NCBI GenBank assembly: GCA_964497825.1
Contig: CAZCFA010000001.1
Coordinates: 1-64,000, forward strand
Source: RHKX01 sp964497825
GTDB lineage: Bacteria > Actinomycetota > Thermoleophilia > Solirubrobacterales > 70-9
Direction of reading: 5' to 3'
Length of the DNA: 64,000 nucleotides
Shown: positions 15,960 through 24,485 of the stretch, in pieces
Numbering within the stretch: the stretch's first letter is position 1
Layout: each line of letters opens with the position of its first letter
The notes under the pieces: generated by a model
Told to the model about the DNA's origin: nothing
Seen by the model: only the letters and a program-made list of their open reading frames with translations
The model's database searches: none
Made by a program: the position numbers and the translations under genes

Positions 15960-18014
15960 ATGTCAGCACGGAGCTTCAGGCGCAGCCACGAGCGCGAGGC
16001 GCGGCGTCGCGGACGCCGGCTCGCGCGGCGGACCGCCGGTGCCGCCGCCGCGGTCGCCGCCGCCGCGGTCGTCACCGCGCCCGGCGCGGAGGCGGCGAAC
16101 TTCACGGTCAGCAACCTCAACAACGCCGGCGCCGGCAGCCTGCGGCAGGCCGTCCTCGACGCCAACGGCGCCGCCGGTCCCGACACGATCACCTTCACCG
16201 GAGCGGCGACCAGCGGCGAGATCATCCTCGCCGACGAGATCCCGATCAGCGACGATCTGACGATCAGCGGCCCCGGCGCCCAGCTCGCGGTCAGCGGCGA
16301 TTCGAACGACAACGGCGTCCCCGACTTCGCGACCAGCGCCGTGAGCCTCGGCGACACCCGGATCTTCAACGTCGACGATCCGACTTCGCCGGGCTCGCCG
16401 CTCGAGGTCGTCTCGATCTCCGGCCTGACCCTGAAGGAGGGCGTCGCCGACGACTGGCCCGGCAGCCCGCAGAGCGAGCCCGGTGGCGCGATCCTGGCCA
16501 ACAACGTCGACCTCCGGCTCAGCAACGTGACGATGACCGACAACGTCGCGACCGAGGACGGCGGCGCCGTCTCGATCGGGGGCAACGAGAGCCACCTCAG
16601 CGTGGCCGACTCGACCCTGACCGGCAACCGCGCGAAGCAAGAGGGCGGCGCGATCCGCGCCGACACCGGCAAGTACTTCGGGCCCAGTGCGCCTGCGGAT
16701 TTCGGGACCGCGATCACCGGCTCACGAATCGCCGACAACGTCGCCGGCGGCACCGACTTCGGTGCCTTCGGCTACGACCCGAACCCCGAGGGCGGCGGCT
16801 TCGCCACCAAGTACGGAACGGCGCTGATCAGCGACTCGACGATCACCGGCAACGCGGCGCTCACCGCCGTCGGCGGCGACGTCGACGGCCAGGCCGGCGG
16901 CCTCTCGCTGAGGAGCAGGTCGCGGGTCGTCGACTCGACGATCAGCGGCAACACGGCCGGCAGGATCGGCGGCGGCGCATTGATCAGCGGCGCCCGGCTG
17001 CTGTCGACCACGGTCTCCGGCAACACCGCCGTCAACGGGGCCGGCGGCGGCGTGCTGGCGACGCCCGGTGGCCCCACCGGCGGCGTCTCGCGCATCGACG
17101 AGTCGACGATCAGCGGCAACGCGGCCGACGCCACCACCACGGTCCAACCGTTCTACGGCGCCGGCGGCGGCGTCGCCACCTACGGGGTCGACGACTCGCT
17201 ACAGGTTCGCAACTCGACGATCGCCGCCAACACGGGGGCGGCGAGGGCCGGTGGGGTCTTCGCCTTCCTGTTCACCGGCGATCAGGAGGCGGTGGCGGGG
17301 CTGCAGGGCACGATCGTTGCCGACAACGTCGCCGCCGGCGCGCCCAACGACCTCGGGACCGTGAGCTACAACTCGGGGTCGCCGGTCGATGCCACGGGCG
17401 GCTTCGCCGCCGGCTTCAGTTTGATCGAGAACCCGGCGAACGTCGTCGTCGCCGGCGCCCCCAGCGGCACGAACATCACCGGCGTCGACCCGAAGCTGGC
17501 GCCGCTCGCCGCGAACGGCGGCCCGACGGAGACGCAGGCGCTGAGCCCGACCAGCGTCGCGATCGACTCCGCGCAGGCGAACGGGTTCTCGACCGACCAG
17601 CGTGGGTCGACGCGGCCGGTCGACTCGGTGGCGACCAACGCGACGCTCAGCGACGGCACCGACATCGGCGCCTTCGAGGTGCAGGACGCCAACGCCACCG
17701 GCGGCGATCCCGACACCGCCTTCACCAAGAAGCCGAAGAAGAAGAAGAAGCTGAAGGGCAAAAAGAAGAAGGCGAAGCTGAAGGTCAAGTTCAACGGCAC
17801 GATCAACTCCGGCGCCCCCGGGCCGCTCAGCTTCGAGTGCAAGCTCGACAAGGGCCGCTTCAAGCCGTGCTCATCGCCGCGCAAGCTGAAGCTGAAGAAG
17901 GGCAAGCACAAGTTCCAGGTGCGGGCGATCGACTCGACCGGCCGCGTCGACAACAGCCCCGCGAAGGCGAAGATCAAGATCAAGAAGAAGAAGCACAAGA
18001 AGGGCAAGAAGTAG
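15960..18014 (+). CDS. Secreted right-handed beta-helix protein with basic C-terminal domain
   Basis: The ATG at 15960 follows an AAGGAGGG ribosome-binding site by 9 nt and gives 684 residues. A twin-Arg-rich N-region and an Ala/Val-rich signal peptide end near PGAEAANF. Residues 45-560 form parallel beta-helix (choice-of-anchor Q type) repeats: ISGNTAGRIGGGA, VSGNTAVNGAGGG and DSTITGNAA recur. The end of this domain shows SPTSVAIDSA and STDQRGSTRP. The C-terminus carries a Lys-rich linker and a domain with F-E-C-K-L-D, F-K-P-C and V-R-A-I-D-S-T-G, a type frequent in Solirubrobacterales surface proteins. The final tail is almost all lysine. The role is probably cell-surface adhesion or carbohydrate binding. 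Confidence 0.75.
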   Translation: MSARSFRRSHEREARRRGRRLARRTAGAAAAVAAAAVVTAPGAEAANFTVSNLNNAGAGSLRQAVLDANGAAGPDTITFTGAATSGEIILADEIPISDDLTISGPGAQLAVSGDSNDNGVPDFATSAVSLGDTRIFNVDDPTSPGSPLEVVSISGLTLKEGVADDWPGSPQSEPGGAILANNVDLRLSNVTMTDNVATEDGGAVSIGGNESHLSVADSTLTGNRAKQEGGAIRADTGKYFGPSAPADFGTAITGSRIADNVAGGTDFGAFGYDPNPEGGGFATKYGTALISDSTITGNAALTAVGGDVDGQAGGLSLRSRSRVVDSTISGNTAGRIGGGALISGARLLSTTVSGNTAVNGAGGGVLATPGGPTGGVSRIDESTISGNAADATTTVQPFYGAGGGVATYGVDDSLQVRNSTIAANTGAARAGGVFAFLFTGDQEAVAGLQGTIVADNVAAGAPNDLGTVSYNSGSPVDATGGFAAGFSLIENPANVVVAGAPSGTNITGVDPKLAPLAANGGPTETQALSPTSVAIDSAQANGFSTDQRGSTRPVDSVATNATLSDGTDIGAFEVQDANATGGDPDTAFTKKPKKKKKLKGKKKKAKLKVKFNGTINSGAPGPLSFECKLDKGRFKPCSSPRKLKLKKGKHKFQVRAIDSTGRVDNSPAKAKIKIKKKKHKKGKK

Positions 18015-18072
18015 CGGCGGGCGCCGCTCGGGCGGCGCTCAAGGCATCGGCGGGCGCGCCGATAGGGGGGCG

Positions 18073-19518
18073 ATGGCCTTCGACATCGACTCGGCGCTGC
18101 GCCATACGGTCGCCAACGAGGGATCCGATCTGCACCTGAAGGTCGGATCGCCGCCGACCGTGCGCGTCCACGGCACCCTGGCGCCGATCGAGGGCGCGGC
18201 GCCGCTGGCGCCCGCCGACACCGAGGCGGCGCTGGCGACGATCCTCGCCGGAAGCCACGTCGATGGGGAGTTCGAGGCCGAGGGCGAGGCCGACCTCTCC
18301 TACTCGATCGCCGGCCTGTCACGGTTTCGCGTCAACGCCTTCCGCCAGCGCGGCGCGGTCTCGATCGTCTGCCGGGTGATCCCCTACCAGGTGCGAACGA
18401 TCGAGGACCTCGGGCTGCCGCCGGTGATCCGCGCGCTCGCCGAGGAGCGCCGCGGGATCATCCTGCTGACCGGGACGACCGGCTCCGGCAAGTCGACGAC
18501 GCTGGCGGCGATGATCGACCACATCAACTCGACCCGGCCCGAGCACGTGATCACGCTCGAGGACCCGATCGAGTACCTGCACGAGGACAAGAAGGCGATC
18601 ATCAACCAGCGCGAGGTCGGCTCCGACACGGTCAGCTTCGGCCGCGCGATGCGCCGCGTCCTGCGCCAGGACCCGGACGTGATCCTGATCGGCGAGATGC
18701 GTGACGAGGAAACGGTGCGGACCGCGCTGAGCGCCGCCGAGACCGGCCATCTCGTGCTCTCGACCCTGCACACGCTCGACGCGACCGAGACGATCAACCG
18801 GATCATCGACTTCTTCCCGCCCCACCTCCAGCAGCAGGCGCGGGTGATGCTCGCCTCGACCCTGAAGGGCGCCGTCTCGCAGCGCCTGGTCCCGACCGCC
18901 GACGGCGAGGGCCGGGTCGCGGCCAGCGAGATCCTCGTCGTCACCGGCCGGGTCGAGGATCTGATCCTGAGCCCGGCCGAGACCGGCAAGATCAGCCAGG
19001 TGATCGCCGAGGGCGAGTACTACGGGATGCAGACCTTCGACCAGTCGCTGCTCAAGCACGTGCAGTCGGGAGCGGTCTCGGAGGCGACCGCGATGGAGTA
19101 CGCGTCGAGCCCGCACGACTTCAAGCTGATGCTGCAGTCGGCGGGCAACCGCGCGAGCGACATCTCGAACCTGATCGGGGCGCCCGACGACGGAGCGGCG
19201 CCCGCGAGCGGTCCGCCACCGCCCGCCGCCGCGCCCGAACCCGCGGCGCCCGGCGCTGGAGCCGAACCGGAGGCGAGCCCCGGATCGTCGCCGCCCGCCG
19301 CCGCGCCCGAGCCCCAGCCGATCCCCGACGCAGCGCCACAGCCCGAGTCGGTCCCGGAGCCGGCCGTCGGGCCGGTCCCGCCCGCAGCGCCGCAGCCCGG
19401 GTCGGTCCCGGAGCCCGCCAGCGAGCCCGCCGCCGCCGCGCCGGTGTCGCGGTCGGTGCCGCCGCCGGCGCCGGCCGAGCCCGCAGCGAACGCGCCCGGG
19501 TCTCACTTCACTTCCTGA
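18073..19518 (+). CDS. pilT: PilT-type retraction ATPase with Pro/Ala-rich tail
   Basis: Residues 1-365 are a PilT hexameric ATPase of the type II/IV secretion superfamily: GSDLHLKVG at the N-terminus, Walker A GTTGSGKSTT near residue 134, the Asp box, Walker B DVILIGEMRDEET near residue 203, the His box GHLVLSTLHT and the retraction motif AIxNLI-like DISNLIG. It should retract type IV pili. Unlike typical PilT (about 350-370 residues), it has an extra tail of roughly 115 residues rich in Pro, Ala and Glu, predicted disordered. No other pilus genes are nearby. Confidence 0.9.
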   Translation: MAFDIDSALRHTVANEGSDLHLKVGSPPTVRVHGTLAPIEGAAPLAPADTEAALATILAGSHVDGEFEAEGEADLSYSIAGLSRFRVNAFRQRGAVSIVCRVIPYQVRTIEDLGLPPVIRALAEERRGIILLTGTTGSGKSTTLAAMIDHINSTRPEHVITLEDPIEYLHEDKKAIINQREVGSDTVSFGRAMRRVLRQDPDVILIGEMRDEETVRTALSAAETGHLVLSTLHTLDATETINRIIDFFPPHLQQQARVMLASTLKGAVSQRLVPTADGEGRVAASEILVVTGRVEDLILSPAETGKISQVIAEGEYYGMQTFDQSLLKHVQSGAVSEATAMEYASSPHDFKLMLQSAGNRASDISNLIGAPDDGAAPASGPPPPAAAPEPAAPGAGAEPEASPGSSPPAAAPEPQPIPDAAPQPESVPEPAVGPVPPAAPQPGSVPEPASEPAAAAPVSRSVPPPAPAEPAANAPGSHFTS

Positions 19519-19521
19519 AGT
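19510..19521. promoter_or_regulatory. Possible HxlR operator/promoter region
   Basis: ACTTC-CT-GAAGT is a perfect short inverted repeat in a local AT-rich pocket just before the HxlR-family gene, overlapping the pilT stop codon. A possible -10 (GCTATC) follows. Autoregulation is common in this family, so this may be its operator. Confidence 0.35.
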
Positions 19522-19582
19522 ATTGCTATCCTCGGTGCTCGAGGCGGCGCCTGGCATCGTGCCGCGGGCCGCCGCGGAGACG

Positions 19583-19936
19583 ATGACCAGCACCGAGACC
19601 GACTGTCCAGTCTGCGCCTGTGCCGAGATCATCTCGGGCAAGTGGACCCTGCTGGTGATCCGCGATCTCGCCGCCGGCAACCGCCGCTTCTGCGAGCTCG
19701 AGCGCTCGCTCGAGGGGATCAGCCCGCGGACGCTGTCGTTGCGGCTGCGGGCGCTCGAGGACTGCGGCGTCGTCGAGCGCCACACCTACCCCGAGGTTCC
19801 GCCCCGGGTCGAGTACGGGCTGACCGAGAAGGGCCGGGCGCTGTCGCCGCTGATCGACGAGATGCGCGGCTACGGGCGGCGCTGGCTCGGCGTCGGCACC
19901 GATCCGGGGTCGAAGTCGGCGCCGGTCGCGGTCTGA
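19583..19936 (+). CDS. HxlR-family winged-helix transcriptional regulator
   Basis: From the ATG at 19583 the protein is 117 residues with the full HxlR fold: CAEIISGKWTLLVIRDLAAG, RFCELERSLEGISPRTLSLRLRALEDCGVVER and the wing VEYGLTEKGRAL. Three cysteines cluster at residues 8, 11 and 13; N-terminal cysteines in this family (for example YodB, HypR) sense thiol-reactive or redox stress. An upstream in-frame TTG would add 20 residues of no family character. The target genes are unknown. Confidence 0.88.
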   Translation: MTSTETDCPVCACAEIISGKWTLLVIRDLAAGNRRFCELERSLEGISPRTLSLRLRALEDCGVVERHTYPEVPPRVEYGLTEKGRALSPLIDEMRGYGRRWLGVGTDPGSKSAPVAV

Positions 19937-19978
19937 TCGCCTGAGCCCGCCACGCGGGGGCGGACGACGACCGGCGCG

Positions 19979-19996
19979 CTGCAAGGAATCTTGCAG
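19979..19996. promoter_or_regulatory. Perfect inverted repeat CTGCAAG-GAAT-CTTGCAG
   Basis: Seven-base arms with a 4-nt loop lie between the HxlR gene and the next gene, overlapping the first possible start codon (TTG at 19991). It could be an operator or a hairpin in the leader. The arm length is well above chance for this position. Confidence 0.35.
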
Positions 19997-21790
19997 GCAG
20001 GAGCGCGCCCGGCACGGGCGAAGACCGCGTGCGTGCGCGACCTTCACCTCAGACACACGCTGACCATGCTCTGCCGCGACGCCTCCGAGGTCCTCACCGG
20101 CCTGGTCGAGGGCGGACAGGAGATCCAGTACGAGATCGGTGAGCCCGGCGACGGGTTCGCCTTCTGCCACTACCGGCCGCTGACCGCGCGCTACGTGCGC
20201 GACAACGCCGCGAGCCTGCGCGAGCTGCCGAGCTTCGCCGAGGCGGTCGAGACGATGCGCCGGGCCGACGTCGCCGGCCCCTATCTCGAGGAGGCGGGAA
20301 TCACGCCGCCGACCGACGCGACCGAGCGAGCGACGCTCGCCGTCACCTACTTCCTCGCGCGCCTGTGGGACGGCTGCGCCTCGTTCGAGACCGACGACGA
20401 GCGCTTCGCCGCCGCCGTCGCCGAGATCGAGGACTGCGCCGAGCCCGAGGAGGGCGAGGTCGAGGCGATCGTGCCGCTGGTCGGGTTCCAGATGCCGAGC
20501 ACGCGGATCGAGCTTGCCGGCGCCTCGATCGTGCGCGCCGACGCCGTCGACGTGCCCGCCGAGGCGGCCCGCGGCGAACGTCCCAGCGGCGCCGCCTGGG
20601 AGCCGACCTTCCTGATCAGCGCCCGCGTCTCGCTTGACCCCGACGGCGGCCTCGGTGGCGCCGGCGAGCGCGTCGCCCGGACCTTCGAGCGCGTCGTCAC
20701 CACGCTGCGCCTGTTCAAGGCCGGCGGCGTCGGCCTCGCTCCGCACGGCTGGGTTCGCGTCGCCGGCGACCGCTGGCGGCGGATCGCGACCGGGGCGGGC
20801 CGGCCGCGTCCCGGCGGCTACCGGCTGACCGAGGGCGACGCCGATGCGCTGATCGCCCTCGCCCGGGTCGTCGACGTGCACCCGGGCCGGATCAAGCGCC
20901 TGCGCCGCGCGCTGCTGCGCTTCGAGGCCGGCCTCGATCGCCGCGGCGCGATCGACGCGCTCAACGACCATCTGCTCGCGCTCCGCTTCCTGCTCGAGGG
21001 CGAGGGCCCGGCCGGAGTCGGCCTGCCGATGCGCGTCGCCGCGCTCGCCGGCAGCGCCGACCGGGCCGAGGCGCGGCGAACCGTCGAGCGGGCGATCGCG
21101 CTCGAGCGTGAGATCTGGAGCGGCGAGCCGGCCCGGACCGCGGCCGGCCCCGGCCCCTCCGAGGTCGCGGCCGCGGTCGAGGAGCTGCTCCGGGCGGTCC
21201 TGCGCCGCGGGGTGAGCGGCGAGCTCGGCAACGACTTCCGCGCGGCCGCCGACGAGGCGCTGCTGGCCGAGGGTCTCGCCGTCGGCGAGGGCTCGGCGGC
21301 AGAGCGCGGCGGCGAGGCCGAGTGGAACCTCGAGCCCGGGCCGGAGCCGGCGACCGCGGAGCAGGCCGCTGCCGGCGATCGCGAGCCCGAGGACTTCGAC
21401 ATCCCCGACGCCGAGCGGATCCGGGTCAGCCGCACCGCGGCCGAGCCGGCGACGACGGCCGATCAGGCGACCGCGGCCGACCCGGCGACGGCGGCCGATC
21501 AGCCCACCCCGTTCGCCTTCGTCGAGGATGACGGCACCGTGGTCGAAGCGCCCGAGGAGGAGGAACCAATGATTGATCAGCAGACCGTCCCGGCCGAGCC
21601 CGCCGGCTGGCTCGACGAGGTCGACGGCGGGGCGACGATGGACTTCCCGGCGCGCTCCAAGCACCTCGAGGAGCTGGCGCGGCCGCCGCTCGACCGCGAG
21701 GAGGTCAAGGCCCGGGTCGAGTACCTGTTCCCGCGCACCGAGACCGACTGGAACGTCGGCACCCGCGCCCCGCGCCGGGTCGCCGGCTGA
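19991..21790 (+). CDS. HEPN/ApeA-like hypothetical protein with acidic C-terminus
   Basis: This protein of up to 599 residues has three parts. Residues 1-290 are an unrecognised alpha/beta region (IVPLVGFQMPSTRIELAGASIVRAD...). Residues about 300-430 are helical and resemble the ApeA-type HEPN domain in pattern (DALNDHLLALRFLLEGEG, LPMRVAALAG, then RAIALEREIWSGE). The catalytic R-x4-6-H of RNase HEPN proteins is not evident. Residues 440-560 are low-complexity and acidic. The start is uncertain: TTG 19991, GTG 20033 or ATG 20066 are in frame. Its last codons (PRRVAG-stop) are duplicated about 545 bp downstream. Confidence 0.55.
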   Translation: MQAGARPARAKTACVRDLHLRHTLTMLCRDASEVLTGLVEGGQEIQYEIGEPGDGFAFCHYRPLTARYVRDNAASLRELPSFAEAVETMRRADVAGPYLEEAGITPPTDATERATLAVTYFLARLWDGCASFETDDERFAAAVAEIEDCAEPEEGEVEAIVPLVGFQMPSTRIELAGASIVRADAVDVPAEAARGERPSGAAWEPTFLISARVSLDPDGGLGGAGERVARTFERVVTTLRLFKAGGVGLAPHGWVRVAGDRWRRIATGAGRPRPGGYRLTEGDADALIALARVVDVHPGRIKRLRRALLRFEAGLDRRGAIDALNDHLLALRFLLEGEGPAGVGLPMRVAALAGSADRAEARRTVERAIALEREIWSGEPARTAAGPGPSEVAAAVEELLRAVLRRGVSGELGNDFRAAADEALLAEGLAVGEGSAAERGGEAEWNLEPGPEPATAEQAAAGDREPEDFDIPDAERIRVSRTAAEPATTADQATAADPATAADQPTPFAFVEDDGTVVEAPEEEEPMIDQQTVPAEPAGWLDEVDGGATMDFPARSKHLEELARPPLDREEVKARVEYLFPRTETDWNVGTRAPRRVAG

Positions 21791-22340
21791 GCCGGGGCGA
21801 GAGTGATCCCACTCGCGGCGGCTCCGCGACGCGCCGCCGCATCCAGCTCGCAGCAGCGGCGCTCGCGCGCAGGCGACGGCTGACCGCCGGCCTGCGCCGG
21901 CTACGACGGCTGACCGCCGGCCTGCGCCGGCCTGCGCTGGAGGCGACGGCTGACCGCCGGCCTGCGCCGGCTACGACGGCTGACCGCCGGCCTGCNNNNN
22001 NNNNNNNNNNNNNNNNNNNNNNNNNNNNNNNNNNNNNNNNNNNNNNNNNNNNNNNNNNNNNNNNNNNNNNNNNNNNNNNNNNNNNNNNNNNNNNNACGGC
22101 TGACCGCCGGCCTGCGCCGGCTACGACGGCTGACCGCCGGCCTGCGCCGGAGGCGACGGCTGACCGCCGGCCTGCATCGGGGATCGCTCTCGCAGGGCGA
22201 GAGTGATTCCACTCGCGGCGGCTCCGCCGCCGGCAGCGGAGCCCGCGACGACTGGCCGCCGATCCGCGACGAACGACCGGCTCCGACCGCCGGGCGTCGG
22301 CCGACACCAGGGCCCCGCGCCGGGTCGCCGGCTGAGCCGG
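21767..22340. repeat. Nested direct repeats enclosing a 30-bp tandem array (element copy 2)
   Basis: An identical 29-bp sequence lies at 21767-21795 (the end of the HEPN-like gene) and 22312-22340. Inside, a 31-bp sequence lies at 21797-21827 and 22197-22227 with one mismatch. Between these, at least seven visible copies of a 30-bp unit (ACGGCTGACCGCCGGCCTGC plus CGGCTACG-type ends) start at 21876, 21906, 21946, 21976, 22096, 22126 and 22156. The right end carries ATCGCTCTCG-CAGGG-CGAGAGTGAT, the hairpin shared with the copy at 15.65 kb. The array contains the assembly gap, so its true length is unknown. Confidence 0.8.
21996..22095. other. Assembly gap (100 N)
   Basis: Exactly 100 unknown bases, the usual placeholder for a gap of unknown size, interrupt the tandem array. 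The repeat itself is the likely reason the assembly broke here. Confidence 0.95.
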
Positions 22341-22344
22341 ACCG

Positions 22345-23493
22345 TCAGGCTCGCGCCGGCTCGGCGGCGCCGAACAGGTACGGCCGCAGCGACAGCAGGC
22401 CGGCGAGGTCGTGGATCTCGTCGGCCATCTCGGGCACCGTCAGCAGCGGCGCCGAACCGATCCGCTCGCGCAGGTCCTCGATGTTGGCGGCGTCGCGCTC
22501 GACCAGACCGTGGCGGTCGCGGTAGCTGGCGAGGACGCGGTCGCTGAGGTCGTCGTCGAGCGCCTCGCGCAGCGCCGCCTCGATCAGCTCGTCGGCGCCC
22601 TCGCCGGGGGCGGCGGTGTGAACGCGGTTGACGACGAGGCCGCCGAACGGCAGCCCGCCCTCGAGCAGCTTGTCGTGCAGGTAGACCGCTTCGGCGATCG
22701 GATCCCCGGCGGGCCCGGTGACGATCAGAAACTTCGTGCCGGCGGCGCCGAGCAGCGCCTCGACCTTGGTCGCGCGCTCGCGGAAGCCGCCGATCAGGCC
22801 CGACATCGCGTTGAAGAACTCGGACAGGTCGTCGATCAGGTCGACGCCGGTGAGCCGCCGCAAAACCGAGAGGATCGTCGCGGCGCCGCGGCCGGCGATC
22901 CGGGCGCCGAGCCCGGTCGGCCGCAGAAACAGCTTCAGGGCGCGGCCGTCGACGAACTGCACCAGCCGCTGCGGCGCGTCGAGGAAGTCGAGCGCGTGGC
23001 GGGACGGCGGCGTGTCGAGCACGAGCAGGTCGTACTCGCCCTGCTCGTGCAGCTCGTACAGGCGCTCCATCGCCATGTACTCCTGCGATCCCGCCAGCGC
23101 TCCGGAGATCTGCTTGTAGATCCGGTTGTCGAGGATCTTCTCGCTCGACTCGCGGTCCTCCGAGTAGCGGACGACGACCTCGTCGAAGGTCGCCTTGGCG
23201 TCGAGCATCGTCGCCCACAGCTCGCCGGCGCCGGGATCGACGCCGGCGGCGGCGAACAGCTCCGGATCGACCCGCGCCTCGCGGTTGCCGAGCTGCTCGA
23301 GCCCGAGCGAATCGGCGAGCCGCTTCGCCGGGTCGATCGTCAGCACCGCCACCTTGCTGCCGCGGGCGGCCATGCCGGCGGCGATCGCCGCCGACGTCGT
23401 CGTCTTGCCGACGCCGCCGGATCCGGCGCAGATGCAGACCGAGACGTCCTCGAGCAGGTCGAGCAGCGACCCGTCGGCGGGCTCGGCGCTCAC
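22345..23493 (-). CDS. ArsA/Get3-like ATPase, second of a tandem pair
   Basis: From a GTG at 23493 this encodes 382 residues of the anion-transporting ATPase (ArsA/Get3) family. The deviant Walker A GSGGVGKTTT lies near residue 24, with switch-like TIDPAKRLADSLGL and the nucleotide-binding DTPPSRHALDFLDAP. It overlaps the upstream ATPase gene by 4 nt. Paired genes of this kind are conserved in Actinobacteria (Rv3679-Rv3680 in M. tuberculosis, described as a Get3-like complex rather than arsenite pumps). No ars genes are nearby, so arsenic resistance is unlikely. Confidence 0.85.
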   Translation of the reverse strand: MSAEPADGSLLDLLEDVSVCICAGSGGVGKTTTSAAIAAGMAARGSKVAVLTIDPAKRLADSLGLEQLGNREARVDPELFAAAGVDPGAGELWATMLDAKATFDEVVVRYSEDRESSEKILDNRIYKQISGALAGSQEYMAMERLYELHEQGEYDLLVLDTPPSRHALDFLDAPQRLVQFVDGRALKLFLRPTGLGARIAGRGAATILSVLRRLTGVDLIDDLSEFFNAMSGLIGGFRERATKVEALLGAAGTKFLIVTGPAGDPIAEAVYLHDKLLEGGLPFGGLVVNRVHTAAPGEGADELIEAALREALDDDLSDRVLASYRDRHGLVERDAANIEDLRERIGSAPLLTVPEMADEIHDLAGLLSLRPYLFGAAEPARA

Positions 23494-24416
23494 GGCGAGA
23501 GCACCGTCGCCAGCTCGCGCAGGCCGGCCTCGTCGAGCCGCGGCTCGAACAGGAACGGCAGCTCGGTGATCGGGCTGGTCGTGTTCTCGCCGAGCCGGGC
23601 CAGCTGCGACTCCTGCGCCGCCCGGCGCCCGGCCTCCTCGGCGACGGCCGCCAGCGCCGGCTCGGCCCGCTCGCGCACCGCGGCGGCGACGGCGCCGATC
23701 CGCTTGCGCTCGGCCGCCGAGAAGCGGGCCGGGTAGACGCCGTTGGCGAAGATCCGATCGACGGCGAACGGGCCTCCCTTCGGCGGGTCGAGCAGCGTCG
23801 CCTCGAGCTCGATCGACTCGTTGATCGCCATCTCCTCGGGCCGGGCGACGATCGCGACGCCGGTCCGCTCGCGGTCGGTGATCAGCTCCTCGATCCGCTT
23901 CGCCTGGTTGGCGAGCGGGCCGACGCGGGCGATCTCCCGAAACGTGCGCGGCGTCTGCAGGAAGCCGACCCCGTGGCCGGTCGCCGGCGAATCGACGACG
24001 ACGAGGTCGTAGGTGCGCTTCGCGCCCTTCAGCTTGCGCGGCTTCTGGGCCAGCTCCCAGACCTTGCCCATCGTCACCATCTCCGGCAACCCGGGGGTGG
24101 CGGCCGCGAGGTAGTTGAACAGGGTGCTGCGGCGCAGCAGGGAGGCCATCGCCCGCACCGGCATGTGCGTCTCCAGGTACTCGCCCACCATCTTGTCGGG
24201 ATCGACCGAGAGCGACCATAGGCGGGTCGCGAGCCGGCGCTCGGCGAACTCGCTCGGGCGCTTGCCGAACAGCTCGGCGCCGCGCTCCTGGGAGGCGATC
24301 TCGCAGACGATCACCCGCTTGCCGCGCTCGGCGGCGGCGAGCGCGAGCGCGTAGGCGACGGTGGTCTTGCCGACCCCGCCCTTCCCGGTGACGAATGCCA
24401 GCTGCTTGTCGAGCAG
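23490..24416 (-). CDS. ArsA/Get3-like ATPase, first of a tandem pair; non-standard start
   Basis: The frame encodes LLDKQLAFVTGKGGVGKTTVAYALALAA at its N-terminus, so the deviant Walker A motif is intact, followed by VVVDSPATGHGVGFLQTP and PEEMAINES. There is no ATG, GTG or TTG upstream of the P-loop in this frame; the first standard start (GTG, 24314) would delete it. I therefore place the start at a CTG (24416), giving 308 residues. A sequencing error or frameshift upstream is the alternative. The stop overlaps the next ATPase start (GTGA). The likely partner is that second ATPase. Confidence 0.75.
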   Translation of the reverse strand: MLDKQLAFVTGKGGVGKTTVAYALALAAAERGKRVIVCEIASQERGAELFGKRPSEFAERRLATRLWSLSVDPDKMVGEYLETHMPVRAMASLLRRSTLFNYLAAATPGLPEMVTMGKVWELAQKPRKLKGAKRTYDLVVVDSPATGHGVGFLQTPRTFREIARVGPLANQAKRIEELITDRERTGVAIVARPEEMAINESIELEATLLDPPKGGPFAVDRIFANGVYPARFSAAERKRIGAVAAAVRERAEPALAAVAEEAGRRAAQESQLARLGENTTSPITELPFLFEPRLDEAGLRELATVLSP

Positions 24417-24473
24417 GTCGGCGATCGCCGCATTCTCGCAACCCGGGGAAGGAAACCCCGCACCGCGGCCGAA

Positions 24474-24479
24474 TAGGGG
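24474..24479 (+). promoter_or_regulatory. Leaderless-type -10 element (TAGGGG)
   Basis: TAGGGG ends 6 nt before the parA-like ATG and no Shine-Dalgarno sequence is present. The hexamer lacks the final T of the pattern seen before other genes, so the call is weak. Confidence 0.3.
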
Positions 24480-24485
24480 CGCGAC

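Noticed and set aside
21876..22180. CRISPR-like array of 30-bp repeats
   Set aside because: The units are directly adjacent without unique spacers and no cas gene is present, so it is a tandem repeat and not a CRISPR array.
23490..24314. Start of the first ArsA-like ATPase at GTG 24314
   Set aside because: This start removes the Walker A motif that is encoded just upstream in the same frame.
22345..24416. Arsenite efflux system
   Set aside because: The ATPases are of the ArsA/Get3 family, but there is no arsB, arsC or arsR nearby, and actinobacterial tandem pairs are not arsenite pumps.
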